NCBI RefSeq assembly: GCF_003254525.1
Contig: NZ_QFYS01000007.1
Span: 62,001-126,000, forward strand
DNA length: 64,000 nucleotides
Direction: 5' to 3'
Source of the DNA: Phenylobacterium kunshanense
Lineage (GTDB): Bacteria > Pseudomonadota > Alphaproteobacteria > Caulobacterales > Caulobacteraceae
Shown here: in pieces, positions 31,701 to 39,078 of the stretch
Layout: every line of letters starts with the position of its first letter
Position numbering within the stretch: position 1 is the stretch's first letter
The notes under the pieces: generated by a model
The model's input: the letters and a program-made list of their open reading frames with translations, nothing else
Database searches by the model: none
What the model was told of the DNA's origin: nothing
Position numbers and translations under genes: made by a program

Positions 31701-31958
31701 ATGCTGAGCCTTATCCTGGCGCTCGCGCTCGCCGATCCGCCGGTTGATCCGACGCCCGCCGACACCCGCCCGCCCGCCGACATCAGCCGGGCGGTGGACG
31801 CCAACGGCGTGCCGGCCTGGGCCAAGCGCAAGCGCAAGGAGCCGGTGCAGGCCTGCCCGACGAAGCCGAATATCGGCATCGAGACCTGGCGCGAACGCTA
31901 TGAGACCACGGGCACGAACCGGCTGAAGCCGCGGCCCGACATGAATACCTGCCGCTGA
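31701..31958 (+). CDS. Small exported protein of unknown function
   Basis: An 85-residue protein with a brief hydrophobic N-terminus (MLSLILALALADPP) that could serve as a weak signal peptide. A Pro/Asp-rich segment (VDPTPADTRPPAD) and a basic stretch (WAKRKRKEPVQACPTKPN) follow, with two Cys. GGGAGG lies 8 bp before the ATG. Divergent from the thioesterase; the acyl-CoA dehydrogenase gene follows 31 bp later. Not recognised. Confidence 0.55.
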   Translation: MLSLILALALADPPVDPTPADTRPPADISRAVDANGVPAWAKRKRKEPVQACPTKPNIGIETWRERYETTGTNRLKPRPDMNTCR

Positions 31959-31989
31959 TATTTCCAAGATAACGATAGGGGACTGTTCC

Positions 31990-33138
31990 ATGGCGCTCGA
32001 CGCCGCGACCCGCGACCAACTGATCGACACCGTCCGCCGCTTCGTGACCGAGCGCCTGCGTCCCCTCGAGGCCCAGGTGGCGGAAGAGGACGCCATGCCC
32101 GACGACGTGGTCGAGGAGATGAAGGGGCTGGGCCTCTTCGGTCTGTCGATCCCGGAACAGTACGGCGGCCTGGACCTCTCCATGGAAGACGAGTGCCTGG
32201 TGGTGGTCGAACTCGGCCGCACGAGCCCGGCGTTCCGATCCACCTTCGGCACGAATGTCGGCATCGGCTCGCAGGCGCTGGTGATGTTCGGGACCGAGGC
32301 CCAGAAGCAGAAGTACCTGCCGGGCATCGCCTCCGGCGAGATCATCACCTCGTTCGCCCTGACCGAGCCCGAGGCCGGCTCGGACTCGGGCGCCGTGCAG
32401 ACCCGGGCGGTCCGCGACGGCGACCACTACGTCCTGAACGGCGCCAAGCGCTACATCACCAACGCCGACAAGGCGGACCTCTTCACCGTGATGGCGCGGA
32501 CCGATCCGAACAAGCCGGGCGGCGGCGGCGTTTCGGCCTTCCTGGTCGAGCGCAATTCGCCTGGCCTCACGGTCGGCAAGTCCGAGAAGAAGATGGGTCA
32601 GCAGGGCGCCCATGTCTCCGAGGTGTTCTTCGACAACGTCCGGGTGCCGGCAGAGAACCGCATCGGCGCCGAGGGGGAGGGCTTCAAGGTGGCCATGCAG
32701 GTCCTGGACAAGGGGCGCCTGCATATCTCCGCGCTGTGTGTCGGTGTCGCCGAGCGGCTGATCGCGGACAGCGTCGCCTATGCGTCCGATCGCAAGCAGT
32801 TCGGCCAGGCGCTCAGCCAGTTCCAGCTGATCCAGGGCATGATCGCCGACTGCAAGACCGAGGCGCTTGCGGCTAGGGCGCTGACCATGGAGACCGCCCG
32901 CAAGCGCGACGCCGGCCAGAACGTGACGATGGAGGCCGCGGCCGCCAAGTACTACGCCTCCGAGATGGTGGGGCGGGTGGCCGACCGCGCGGTGCAGATC
33001 TTCGGCGGCGCCGGCTACATCGCCGACTACGGCATCGAGCGCTTCTACCGCGACGTGCGCATCTTCCGGATCTACGAGGGCACCAGCCAGATCCAGCAGG
33101 TGATCATTGCCCGCGAGACGCTGAAGCGGGGCGGCTGA
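31990..33138 (+). CDS. Acyl-CoA dehydrogenase
   Basis: FAD enzyme that introduces the 2,3-double bond in acyl-CoA, 382 residues. Signatures: SIPEQYGGLDLS, FALTEPEAGSDSGAVQTRAVRDGDHYVLNGAKRYITNADKADLFTV, and the C-terminal RVADRAVQIFGGAGYIADYGIERFYRDVRIFRIYEGTSQIQQ, where the Glu of YEGT is the usual catalytic base position. The chain-length class cannot be told. The stop overlaps the next start in TGATGG, so it is coupled to the DUF3253 gene and then a GST. Confidence 0.94.
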   Translation: MALDAATRDQLIDTVRRFVTERLRPLEAQVAEEDAMPDDVVEEMKGLGLFGLSIPEQYGGLDLSMEDECLVVVELGRTSPAFRSTFGTNVGIGSQALVMFGTEAQKQKYLPGIASGEIITSFALTEPEAGSDSGAVQTRAVRDGDHYVLNGAKRYITNADKADLFTVMARTDPNKPGGGGVSAFLVERNSPGLTVGKSEKKMGQQGAHVSEVFFDNVRVPAENRIGAEGEGFKVAMQVLDKGRLHISALCVGVAERLIADSVAYASDRKQFGQALSQFQLIQGMIADCKTEALAARALTMETARKRDAGQNVTMEAAAAKYYASEMVGRVADRAVQIFGGAGYIADYGIERFYRDVRIFRIYEGTSQIQQVIIARETLKRGG

Positions 33139-33395
33139 TGGACCCCGTCGAAGCCGTCATCTTCGACCTGCTCGCCAAGGTCGCGGCCGGGAAGTCCATC
33201 TCGCCGGAGGACGTCGCCAAGGCGCTCGACGAAAAGGGCTGGCGCCGCGAGCTCGGCAAGGTGAGGGCAGTAGCCATCGGCCTCGCCCGTGCCGGCCGGC
33301 TGGTCATCCTGCGACACAACAAGCCGGCCGATCCGGACACGTTCAAGGGCGTCTGGCGCATGCGCCTGCCGGCCGCCGAGGGAGAGGAAAACTAG
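33138..33395 (+). CDS. DUF3253 family protein
   Basis: An 85-residue protein whose pattern (DPVEAVIFDLLAKVAAGKSISPEDVAKAL, WRRELGKVRAVAIGLARAGRLVILRHNKPADPDTFKGVWRMRL) fits DUF3253, a small winged-helix-like family of unknown role. It starts with the TGATGG overlap from the acyl-CoA dehydrogenase and ends 1 bp before the next start region, so the three genes form one unit. Confidence 0.82.
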   Translation: MDPVEAVIFDLLAKVAAGKSISPEDVAKALDEKGWRRELGKVRAVAIGLARAGRLVILRHNKPADPDTFKGVWRMRLPAAEGEEN

Positions 33396-33396
33396 A

Positions 33397-34035
33397 ATGA
33401 TCGTCTATGGCTCCACGCTCAGCCCGTTCGTCCGCAAGACCCTGGCCTTCGCCGCCGAGAAGGGGGTCGCGGTCGAGCTCCAGCAGGCCGGCATGGGCGG
33501 CGGCCCGCCCGAGTTCAAGGACGCCAGCCCGTTCGGCAAGATGCCGGGCTTCAAGGATGGCGACTTCCTGATCTCGGATTCCACCGCGATCGTCACCTAT
33601 CTCGAGGCCATCAAGCCCGAGCCGAACCTGATACCGACCGAGGCGAAGGCCCGCGCCCGCGCCGTCTGGTACGATGAGTTCGCCGATACGATCCTGGTCG
33701 GGGCCGCCGGCGCCATCTTCTTCAACCTGGTGGTCGCGCCGCGCTTCCTGAAGCAGGAGACGAACACGGCGGCGGTCGAGGCCGGCAAGGCCCAGCTTCC
33801 GAACATCTTCGGCTACCTGGAGCGGACCATCCCGGAGTCGGGCTTCCTGCTGGAAGATCGGATCACCCTGGCCGACATCGCCGTGGCCAGCCCGTTCCAG
33901 AACCTCGCCCTGTGCGGCCACGGGATCGACGCCCAGGCCTATCCGCGCACGGCCAGGTACGTCGAAGCCATCCTGGCCCGGCCGTCCTTCGCGCCGATCG
34001 TGGCCCAGGAACGTGCGATGTTCGGTCTCGCCTGA
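33397..34035 (+). CDS. Glutathione S-transferase family protein
   Basis: A 212-residue GST, distinct from the one at 29.5 kb. N domain: MIVYGSTLSPFVRKTLAFAAEKGV (Ser in the active-site position) and ASPFGKMPGFKDGDFLISDSTAIVTYLE. C domain: RITLADIAVASPFQNLALCGHGID. GAGAGGAAAA lies just before the ATG. Third gene in a unit with acyl-CoA dehydrogenase and DUF3253. The role may be detoxification of an acyl or aromatic intermediate, but this is only inferred from position. Confidence 0.88.
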   Translation: MIVYGSTLSPFVRKTLAFAAEKGVAVELQQAGMGGGPPEFKDASPFGKMPGFKDGDFLISDSTAIVTYLEAIKPEPNLIPTEAKARARAVWYDEFADTILVGAAGAIFFNLVVAPRFLKQETNTAAVEAGKAQLPNIFGYLERTIPESGFLLEDRITLADIAVASPFQNLALCGHGIDAQAYPRTARYVEAILARPSFAPIVAQERAMFGLA

Positions 34036-34099
34036 GCTGGCCTGACGCAACGTCGCCCTTTTCCGAGGGTTAACGGGCGGGCTCTATAGTCCGCCCGTC

Positions 34100-35116
34100 A
34101 TGAAGCGCCTCGTCCTTGCCCTCCTGCTGCTGACGCTCACGGCCTGCTCGCCCATGCTGCGGCAGCAGCCGCTGAGCCCGGCCGCGGGGTTCCAGGGGCC
34201 GCGACTGGAGGCGGATGCGGTGGTCAGCTTCGACGGCGCCCGCCTGGGACTCACCAGCTGGCAGGCGGCCGGGAAGCCCTGGGCGGTGATCGTGGCCGCG
34301 CACGGCATGAACGACTACGCCAACGCCTTCCATCTCGCCGCGCCGCGCTGGGCAGAGGCTGGCGTGACCACCTACGCCTACGACCAGCGCGGATTCGGCC
34401 GCTCGCCCGGGCGCGGAATCTGGGCCGGCGACGATCTGATGATCGAGGATCTCCGGACCGTCACGGCCCTGGCGCGGGCACGTCATCCGGGCGCCGTCAT
34501 CGCCGTGGTGGGCGAGAGCATGGGCGGCGCCGTGGCCGCCAGCGCCTTCGCCGCGCCCGATCCGCCGGCGGCCGACCGCCTTCTGCTGCTGTCGCCCGGC
34601 GTCTGGGGCTTCAAGGCCCAGCCGCTGCCGAACAAGACCCTGCTGTGGCTCGCGGCGAACTTCACCGCCTCAAAGGTCTACACGCCGCCGAAGTGGGTGA
34701 CCGACCGCATCTCGCCGACCGACAACCGGGAGGAACTGATCCGCATGGGGCGCGACAAGCTGATGATCTGGGGCGCCCGGTCGGACACGCTCTATGGCCT
34801 GGTGAAGCTGATGGACCGCGCGGCGAAGGTCGTCGGCGATGACCACCTGCCCACCTTCTATCTGTACGGCGCCAACGACGACATCATCCCCAAGGCCGCG
34901 GCGTTCCGGGCCGCCAAGGGCCTGACCGCTTCCGATCGGTCCGCTTACTATGACGCCGGCCATCATCTGCTGACCCGCGACTATCAGCGCGAGGTGGTGA
35001 TCGCCGACATGCTGAGCTTCATCCGTGATCCTTCGGCGCCGTTGCCCTCCGGCGCGCCGCCGATCCCCGGCGCGGCGACGCCTGGGGATGGATCGCGCCG
35101 CGCCGCGGGGTTGTGA
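34100..35116 (+). CDS. Alpha/beta-hydrolase lipoprotein (lysophospholipase-like)
   Basis: A 338-residue lipoprotein: the signal MKRLVLALLLLTLTAC ends in a lipobox with Cys16. The hydrolase domain begins with VIVAAHGMNDYANAFHLAAPRWAEAG. The nucleophile elbow is GESMGG with Ser140, and the YAYDQRGFGRSPGR oxyanion-side loop and a late His (DAGHHLLTRDYQ) are present. This is the monoglyceride-lipase/lysophospholipase group. Expected at the envelope; the substrate is probably a lipid ester. The Asp of the triad is likely in YLYGANDDIIPKAAA. Single gene; the next gene starts 60 bp on. Confidence 0.88.
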   Translation: MKRLVLALLLLTLTACSPMLRQQPLSPAAGFQGPRLEADAVVSFDGARLGLTSWQAAGKPWAVIVAAHGMNDYANAFHLAAPRWAEAGVTTYAYDQRGFGRSPGRGIWAGDDLMIEDLRTVTALARARHPGAVIAVVGESMGGAVAASAFAAPDPPAADRLLLLSPGVWGFKAQPLPNKTLLWLAANFTASKVYTPPKWVTDRISPTDNREELIRMGRDKLMIWGARSDTLYGLVKLMDRAAKVVGDDHLPTFYLYGANDDIIPKAAAFRAAKGLTASDRSAYYDAGHHLLTRDYQREVVIADMLSFIRDPSAPLPSGAPPIPGAATPGDGSRRAAGL

Positions 35117-35176
35117 TATGCCCTCCATGAGCGTATCTCCCGCGAAATTCCTCCCCCGAGACGCAGAGTTCACGGC

Positions 35177-36253
35177 ATGACCTTGTTCGATTCGCCGGCC
35201 TTCGAGGGCCATGAAGGCGTCCACGCCTTCCACGACGAAAAGAGCGGGTTGAAGGCGATCATCGCCGTGCATTCGACCGCGCGCGGCCCCGCCGCCGGCG
35301 GGTGCCGCATGTGGCCGTATCCCACCGCCGCCGACGCCCTCGAAGACGCGCTGAAGCTCTCACGGGCGATGTCCTACAAGAACGCCATGGCCGACCTGGA
35401 GCTGGGCGGCGGCAAGAGCGTCATCATCGGCGACAGCCGCACCCAGAAGACGCCGGCCCTGTTCGAGGCCTTCGGCCGCGCCGTGCAGGACCTGGGGGGC
35501 AAGTACTGGACCGCCGAGGACGTGGGCGTGTCGGTGGCGGACCTCACCCATGCCCGCCGCCAGACCCGCTTTGTGGCTGGCCTGGAGGGGCATCCCGCCG
35601 CCTCGGGCGATCCCAGCCCTGTCACCGCCGAGGGCGTATTCCGCGGCGTGCGCCTGTGTGTCCAGCGCGCCCTCAAGCGCGACCTCGACGGCGTGCGGGT
35701 GGCGATCCAGGGCGTGGGTCATGTGGGCGGCTACCTCGCCCAGAAACTCCACGCCGCGGGCGCGAAGCTCGTGATCACCGACGTAAACGCCGAGCTGCTG
35801 CGTCGAGTGGCGGCCGAGACCGGCGCCGAGATTGTCGCCCCGGCGGCCATCTTCGACGTGGACTGTGATGTCTTCGCCCCCTGCGCCATGGGCGGCGCGG
35901 TCAATCTCGACACCCTTCCGCGTATCCGGGCCAGGATCATCGCCGGCGCGGCCAACAATCAGCTCGCCGACGCCGAGACGGGCCAGGAAGTCTTCCGCCG
36001 GGGCCTGCTCTATGCGCCCGACTACGTGATCAACGGCGGCGGCATCATCAATGTCGCGGGGGAGATCCGTGCGCTGGAGCGGGACGAGGCGTTCGACGCG
36101 GCCTGGGTCGACGCCAAGCTGGATCGCCTGGCCCTGACCCTGGAAGAGGTCCTGGAGCAGGCCCTGCGCGAGCGCCGGCCGACCCACGAGGTGGCCAATG
36201 AGATCGCCCGCGCCCGGATCGCCGGCGCCGCCGAGAAGCGGGCCGCGGCCTGA
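35177..36253 (+). CDS. Leu/Glu/Phe/Val-type dehydrogenase (leucine dehydrogenase-like)
   Basis: NAD-dependent oxidative deaminase of 358 residues. The catalytic lysine region is MADLELGGGKSVIIGDSR, and the glycine-rich SARGPAAGGCRMWPYP lies before it. The Rossmann domain begins VRVAIQGVGHVGGYLAQKLHAAGAKLVITDV. The conserved CAMGGAVNLDTLP and GAANNQLADAETG blocks follow. Closest in pattern to leucine/valine dehydrogenases, so it should deaminate branched-chain amino acids. Convergent with amtB, 1 bp apart, so it is next to an ammonium carrier, which fits with ammonium turnover. Confidence 0.92.
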   Translation: MTLFDSPAFEGHEGVHAFHDEKSGLKAIIAVHSTARGPAAGGCRMWPYPTAADALEDALKLSRAMSYKNAMADLELGGGKSVIIGDSRTQKTPALFEAFGRAVQDLGGKYWTAEDVGVSVADLTHARRQTRFVAGLEGHPAASGDPSPVTAEGVFRGVRLCVQRALKRDLDGVRVAIQGVGHVGGYLAQKLHAAGAKLVITDVNAELLRRVAAETGAEIVAPAAIFDVDCDVFAPCAMGGAVNLDTLPRIRARIIAGAANNQLADAETGQEVFRRGLLYAPDYVINGGGIINVAGEIRALERDEAFDAAWVDAKLDRLALTLEEVLEQALRERRPTHEVANEIARARIAGAAEKRAAA

Positions 36254-36254
36254 C

Positions 36255-37550
36255 CTAGCTCTGGTACGCGCGCTCCCCGTGCGATGAGAGGTCGAGGCCG
36301 TCCTCGATCGCCTCGGGGGTGGCCCGCAGGCCGACGGTGAGCTTGCAGACGAAGAGGATCGCGGCGGACGCCAGGGCTGACCAGGCGCAGACCGCCAGCA
36401 GGCCCAGCGCCTGCACGCCGAGCTGGCTGCCCATGCCCATCCCGTCCGCATAGCCGACGCCGCCCAGGGCCGGTGCGGCAAGCACGGCCACCAGCAGCGT
36501 GCCCAGGATGCCCCCGACCCCGTGCACGGCGAAGACGTCGAGGCTGTCGTCCAGCTTCAGGCGGTGCTTCACGACGTCCACGGCGTGGAAGCAGACCACG
36601 CTGGCGAGCACGCCCAGCAGCAGGCCTCCGGCAGGACCGACGAATCCGGACGCAGGCGTCACGGTGGCGAGGCCCCCGATCACGCCTGTGACGACGCCGA
36701 TCATGCTGGCCCGCCCGAAGCGCAGCTTCTCGATCAGGCCCCAGGTCAGGCCGGCCGCGGCGGCGGACAGGTGGGTCGCCACGAGGGCCGAGCCCGCAGC
36801 GGCGTCGGCGGCCAGGGCGCTGCCGGCGTTGAAGCCGTACCAGCCGACCCACAGCATGGCCGCGCCCATCATGGTCATGCCCGGATTGTGCGGGGGGTGC
36901 AGCTCGCGCGGGAAGCCGTCGCGCGGGCCCAGCATCGCCACCGCCACCAGCGACGAGACGCCCGCCGTCGCGTGCACGACGATGCCGCCCGCGTAGTCCA
37001 TCACCTTCATCTGGGCCAGCCAGCCGCCGCCCCACACCCAGTGGCAGACGGGCGCATAGACCAGCAGCAGCCACAGGCCGGAGAACATCAGCACCGCGCC
37101 GAAGCGGATGCGCTCCACATAGGCGCCGACGATCAGGGCGGGAGTGATGATCGCGAAGGTCATCTGGAAGGCGAAGAACACCGTCTCGGGCAGCGAGCCC
37201 GACAGGCTCTCGCGTCCGCCTGGCAGGCCGAACTTCGCGAGGTCGCCGATCAGGGGGTTGGTCCCCGAGAAGGCGAGGCTGTAGCCGCCCAGCAGCCACA
37301 GGACCGAGCCCAGGCAGGCGATGGCGACACAATGCATCATCACCGACAGGGCGTTCTTCGAGCGCACGAGCCCGGCGTAGAAGAGGGCCAGGCCGGGCAA
37401 GGTCATGAACAGCACGAGGGCCGTGGCCGCCAGGATCCAGGCCGTGTTGGCCGGGTCGGCCGAAGCCGCAGTCTGAGCTTTGGCCGTGGTCGCCAGTGCG
37501 GCCGCAGCCGTTGTGATCGCCCAAAGCGCGGGCGCCCTTCTGCGGGTCAT
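36255..37550 (-). CDS. amtB: Ammonium transporter
   Basis: Amt/Rh-family ammonium channel, 431 residues. It has a cleavable-looking N-terminus (ALWAITTAAAALATTAKAQT) followed by eleven membrane segments. Hallmarks: LALFYAGLVRSKNALS, the first pore His in CHWVWGGGWLAQM, HATAGVSSLVAVAMLG, and the second His in VVCFHAVDVVKHRLKLDDSLDVFAVHGVGGILGTL. No glnK (PII) gene is next to it, which is unusual for amtB. No sigma-54 promoter could be recognised in the 183 bp upstream. Confidence 0.95.
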   Translation of the reverse strand: MTRRRAPALWAITTAAAALATTAKAQTAASADPANTAWILAATALVLFMTLPGLALFYAGLVRSKNALSVMMHCVAIACLGSVLWLLGGYSLAFSGTNPLIGDLAKFGLPGGRESLSGSLPETVFFAFQMTFAIITPALIVGAYVERIRFGAVLMFSGLWLLLVYAPVCHWVWGGGWLAQMKVMDYAGGIVVHATAGVSSLVAVAMLGPRDGFPRELHPPHNPGMTMMGAAMLWVGWYGFNAGSALAADAAAGSALVATHLSAAAAGLTWGLIEKLRFGRASMIGVVTGVIGGLATVTPASGFVGPAGGLLLGVLASVVCFHAVDVVKHRLKLDDSLDVFAVHGVGGILGTLLVAVLAAPALGGVGYADGMGMGSQLGVQALGLLAVCAWSALASAAILFVCKLTVGLRATPEAIEDGLDLSSHGERAYQS

Positions 37551-37733
37551 CTGTCCATCCCTCCCGGCGACGCGGCCGCGGTTTTTCGTGGTTTGCCTGC
37601 GCGTCGTGCAAGGCGTGCATAGGAGGTGGGCAAGTGGCCCGCCAACCGCTCACGATCGCGGCGCCCGACGCCACAGGGTCTTCACCGCAAGGTCGATGAA
37701 TTCCTGGGCGCCGGGCGCCGAAAGTCTGGGCAA

Positions 37734-38315
37734 TCAGCGTTCGCCACGCCGAGCCTGCCAGCGCTCGCGGGTCAGCAGCCAGACCTGCTTCTCACCCGCG
37801 CCCGCCACGTACTGGAAGGGCTCGCGGCCGACCTCGACCGCGCCCTGCTTCTCCTTCACCCGGGCCGACGCCCGGTTCTCCACCGCGTTGGTCAGGTAGA
37901 GGAACGGCCACTCCAGGGTCTCGAACGCGAACTGCGTCACCGCCTCGGCCGCTTCGGTCATCAGGCCCTGGCCGTGCAGGTCCGGATCAAGCCAGAAGCC
38001 GCGCATGTCGCGGCGGTCCGGATCGTGCGGCCACAGGTCGATGCGGCCGCGAAGCTCGTCGTGGCCCTTCAACGTGATCGCCCAGTAGAACTGCTCGCCG
38101 CGCGCCCGCTTCTCCATGCATTGGGCGAAGTTGGTCGCCGCGCCGTCCTCCGGGTACGGCCAGGGGATCGCCGGGCCGAGGAAGCGGACCACGTCCCACT
38201 GGGGGAAGATCCGCTGTACGGCGGGAACGTCCCGCGCCTCCAGCGGACGCAGGATAAGCCGCTCCGTCTCCAGCACGGGCGTGGGCGGCAAGGGTATGGT
38301 CGTAGGTGGAGTCAT
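37734..38315 (-). CDS. GNAT-family N-acetyltransferase (RimJ/RimL type)
   Basis: A 193-residue acetyltransferase: the LETERLILRPLEARDVPAVQRIF N-terminus is typical of the RimJ/L group, the WLDPDLHGQGLMTEAAEAV segment is the acetyl-CoA pyrophosphate loop (Q/HGxGxxTEA), and ENRASARVKEKQGAVEVGR is the C-terminal motif. The substrate could be a ribosomal protein N-terminus or a small molecule. Same strand as the amtB gene, 183 bp upstream of it. Confidence 0.88.
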   Translation of the reverse strand: MTPPTTIPLPPTPVLETERLILRPLEARDVPAVQRIFPQWDVVRFLGPAIPWPYPEDGAATNFAQCMEKRARGEQFYWAITLKGHDELRGRIDLWPHDPDRRDMRGFWLDPDLHGQGLMTEAAEAVTQFAFETLEWPFLYLTNAVENRASARVKEKQGAVEVGREPFQYVAGAGEKQVWLLTRERWQARRGER

Positions 38316-38524
38316 CTCCGTCTCTCTTCGAATGAGCCGGAGGCCGGGGTCGCCTTCCCTTGGATCGATCAGCCCCGGCCGGTCCGGCGGGGCTGGGTCG
38401 GGAAGGCTAGGCGCCGATCAGGCGCGCACGTCCGTCCCGACGCCCCGCGAGGGCGGCGCCGTTGCAACCGGACGGATTGGCGACCTGTCTAACCATGTGG
38501 GGAGTTGTAGCACGTGGCGGCGCC

Positions 38525-38776
38525 CTAGTCTCCCTGCCGACGGAGCAGCGCCCGCCCCCAGAGGGCCAGCAGCACGCCCACCACGGTAGGCACGCCGCCG
38601 ATGATCGACGCCATGATCACCATGTCGGTTGGCGTGAAGGGATGGGTCTCGCCGCCGAACAGGGCGCCGCCCATGAAGACCAGGGTGCAAAGGCCGCACA
38701 GGCCCGCGATGAGGACGCCGCCCGCGAGCAGCGCGCCGCCGAAGTACCGGCGCACCTTGCCCGTGTCCCCGGTCAT
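38525..38776 (-). CDS. Small two-helix membrane protein, paralogue 2
   Basis: An 83-residue protein with two membrane segments (FGGALLAGGVLIAGLCGLCTLVFM and MVIMASIIGGVPTVVGVLLALWG) and a basic C-terminus (RALLRRQGD). It is a paralogue of the gene just upstream: both share GGAL-x3-G-x-LIA-x-LCG-x-CT and GG-P-T-GVLL. The ATGA overlap with it (38776-38773) means coupled translation. Last gene of the six-gene KaiC/radical-SAM unit. Function unknown; a membrane anchor or accessory subunit is conceivable. Confidence 0.72.
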   Translation of the reverse strand: MTGDTGKVRRYFGGALLAGGVLIAGLCGLCTLVFMGGALFGGETHPFTPTDMVIMASIIGGVPTVVGVLLALWGRALLRRQGD

Positions 38777-39078
38777 GGCTTTCCCCCAGCATCGTCGCTG
38801 AACACGGCGAGGTCGCCGCCTCGCGTCGGCGCCGTCGGTCGCCGCAGCCTGCGCCCCCACCGAAACAGCAGGACCCCGATCAGGGTCGGCAGGCCGCCCA
38901 CCGCGCCGACCAGCAGCAGGATCGACGGCAGGTCGCCGGGATGACGGAACGAGTCCATGATCGACGCGCCGGCGAAGATGACGGTGCACGTGCCGCACAG
39001 GGCGGCGATCAGACCTCCGACGGCCATCAGGGCGCCGCCGATGAACTTCAGCTCCGGACTCGGTTCGCCCGCGGTCAT
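38773..39078 (-). CDS. Small two-helix membrane protein, paralogue 1
   Basis: A 101-residue protein with two membrane segments (FIGGALMAVGGLIAALCGTCTVIFAGA and ILLLVGAVGGLPTLIGVLLFRWG) and a basic tail after the second (RRLRRPTAPTR). Its start overlaps the radical SAM stop by ATGA and its stop overlaps the next paralogue by ATGA, so all three are translated in step. The two Cys in LCGTCT are conserved in the paralogue, hinting at a shared feature such as a disulfide or metal site inside the membrane. Confidence 0.72.
   Translation of the reverse strand: MTAGEPSPELKFIGGALMAVGGLIAALCGTCTVIFAGASIMDSFRHPGDLPSILLLVGAVGGLPTLIGVLLFRWGRRLRRPTAPTRGGDLAVFSDDAGGKP

Noticed and set aside
37551..37733. 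Sigma-54 promoter for amtB
   Set aside because: The best candidate around GCACGCCTTGCAC lacks the GG of the -24 element.
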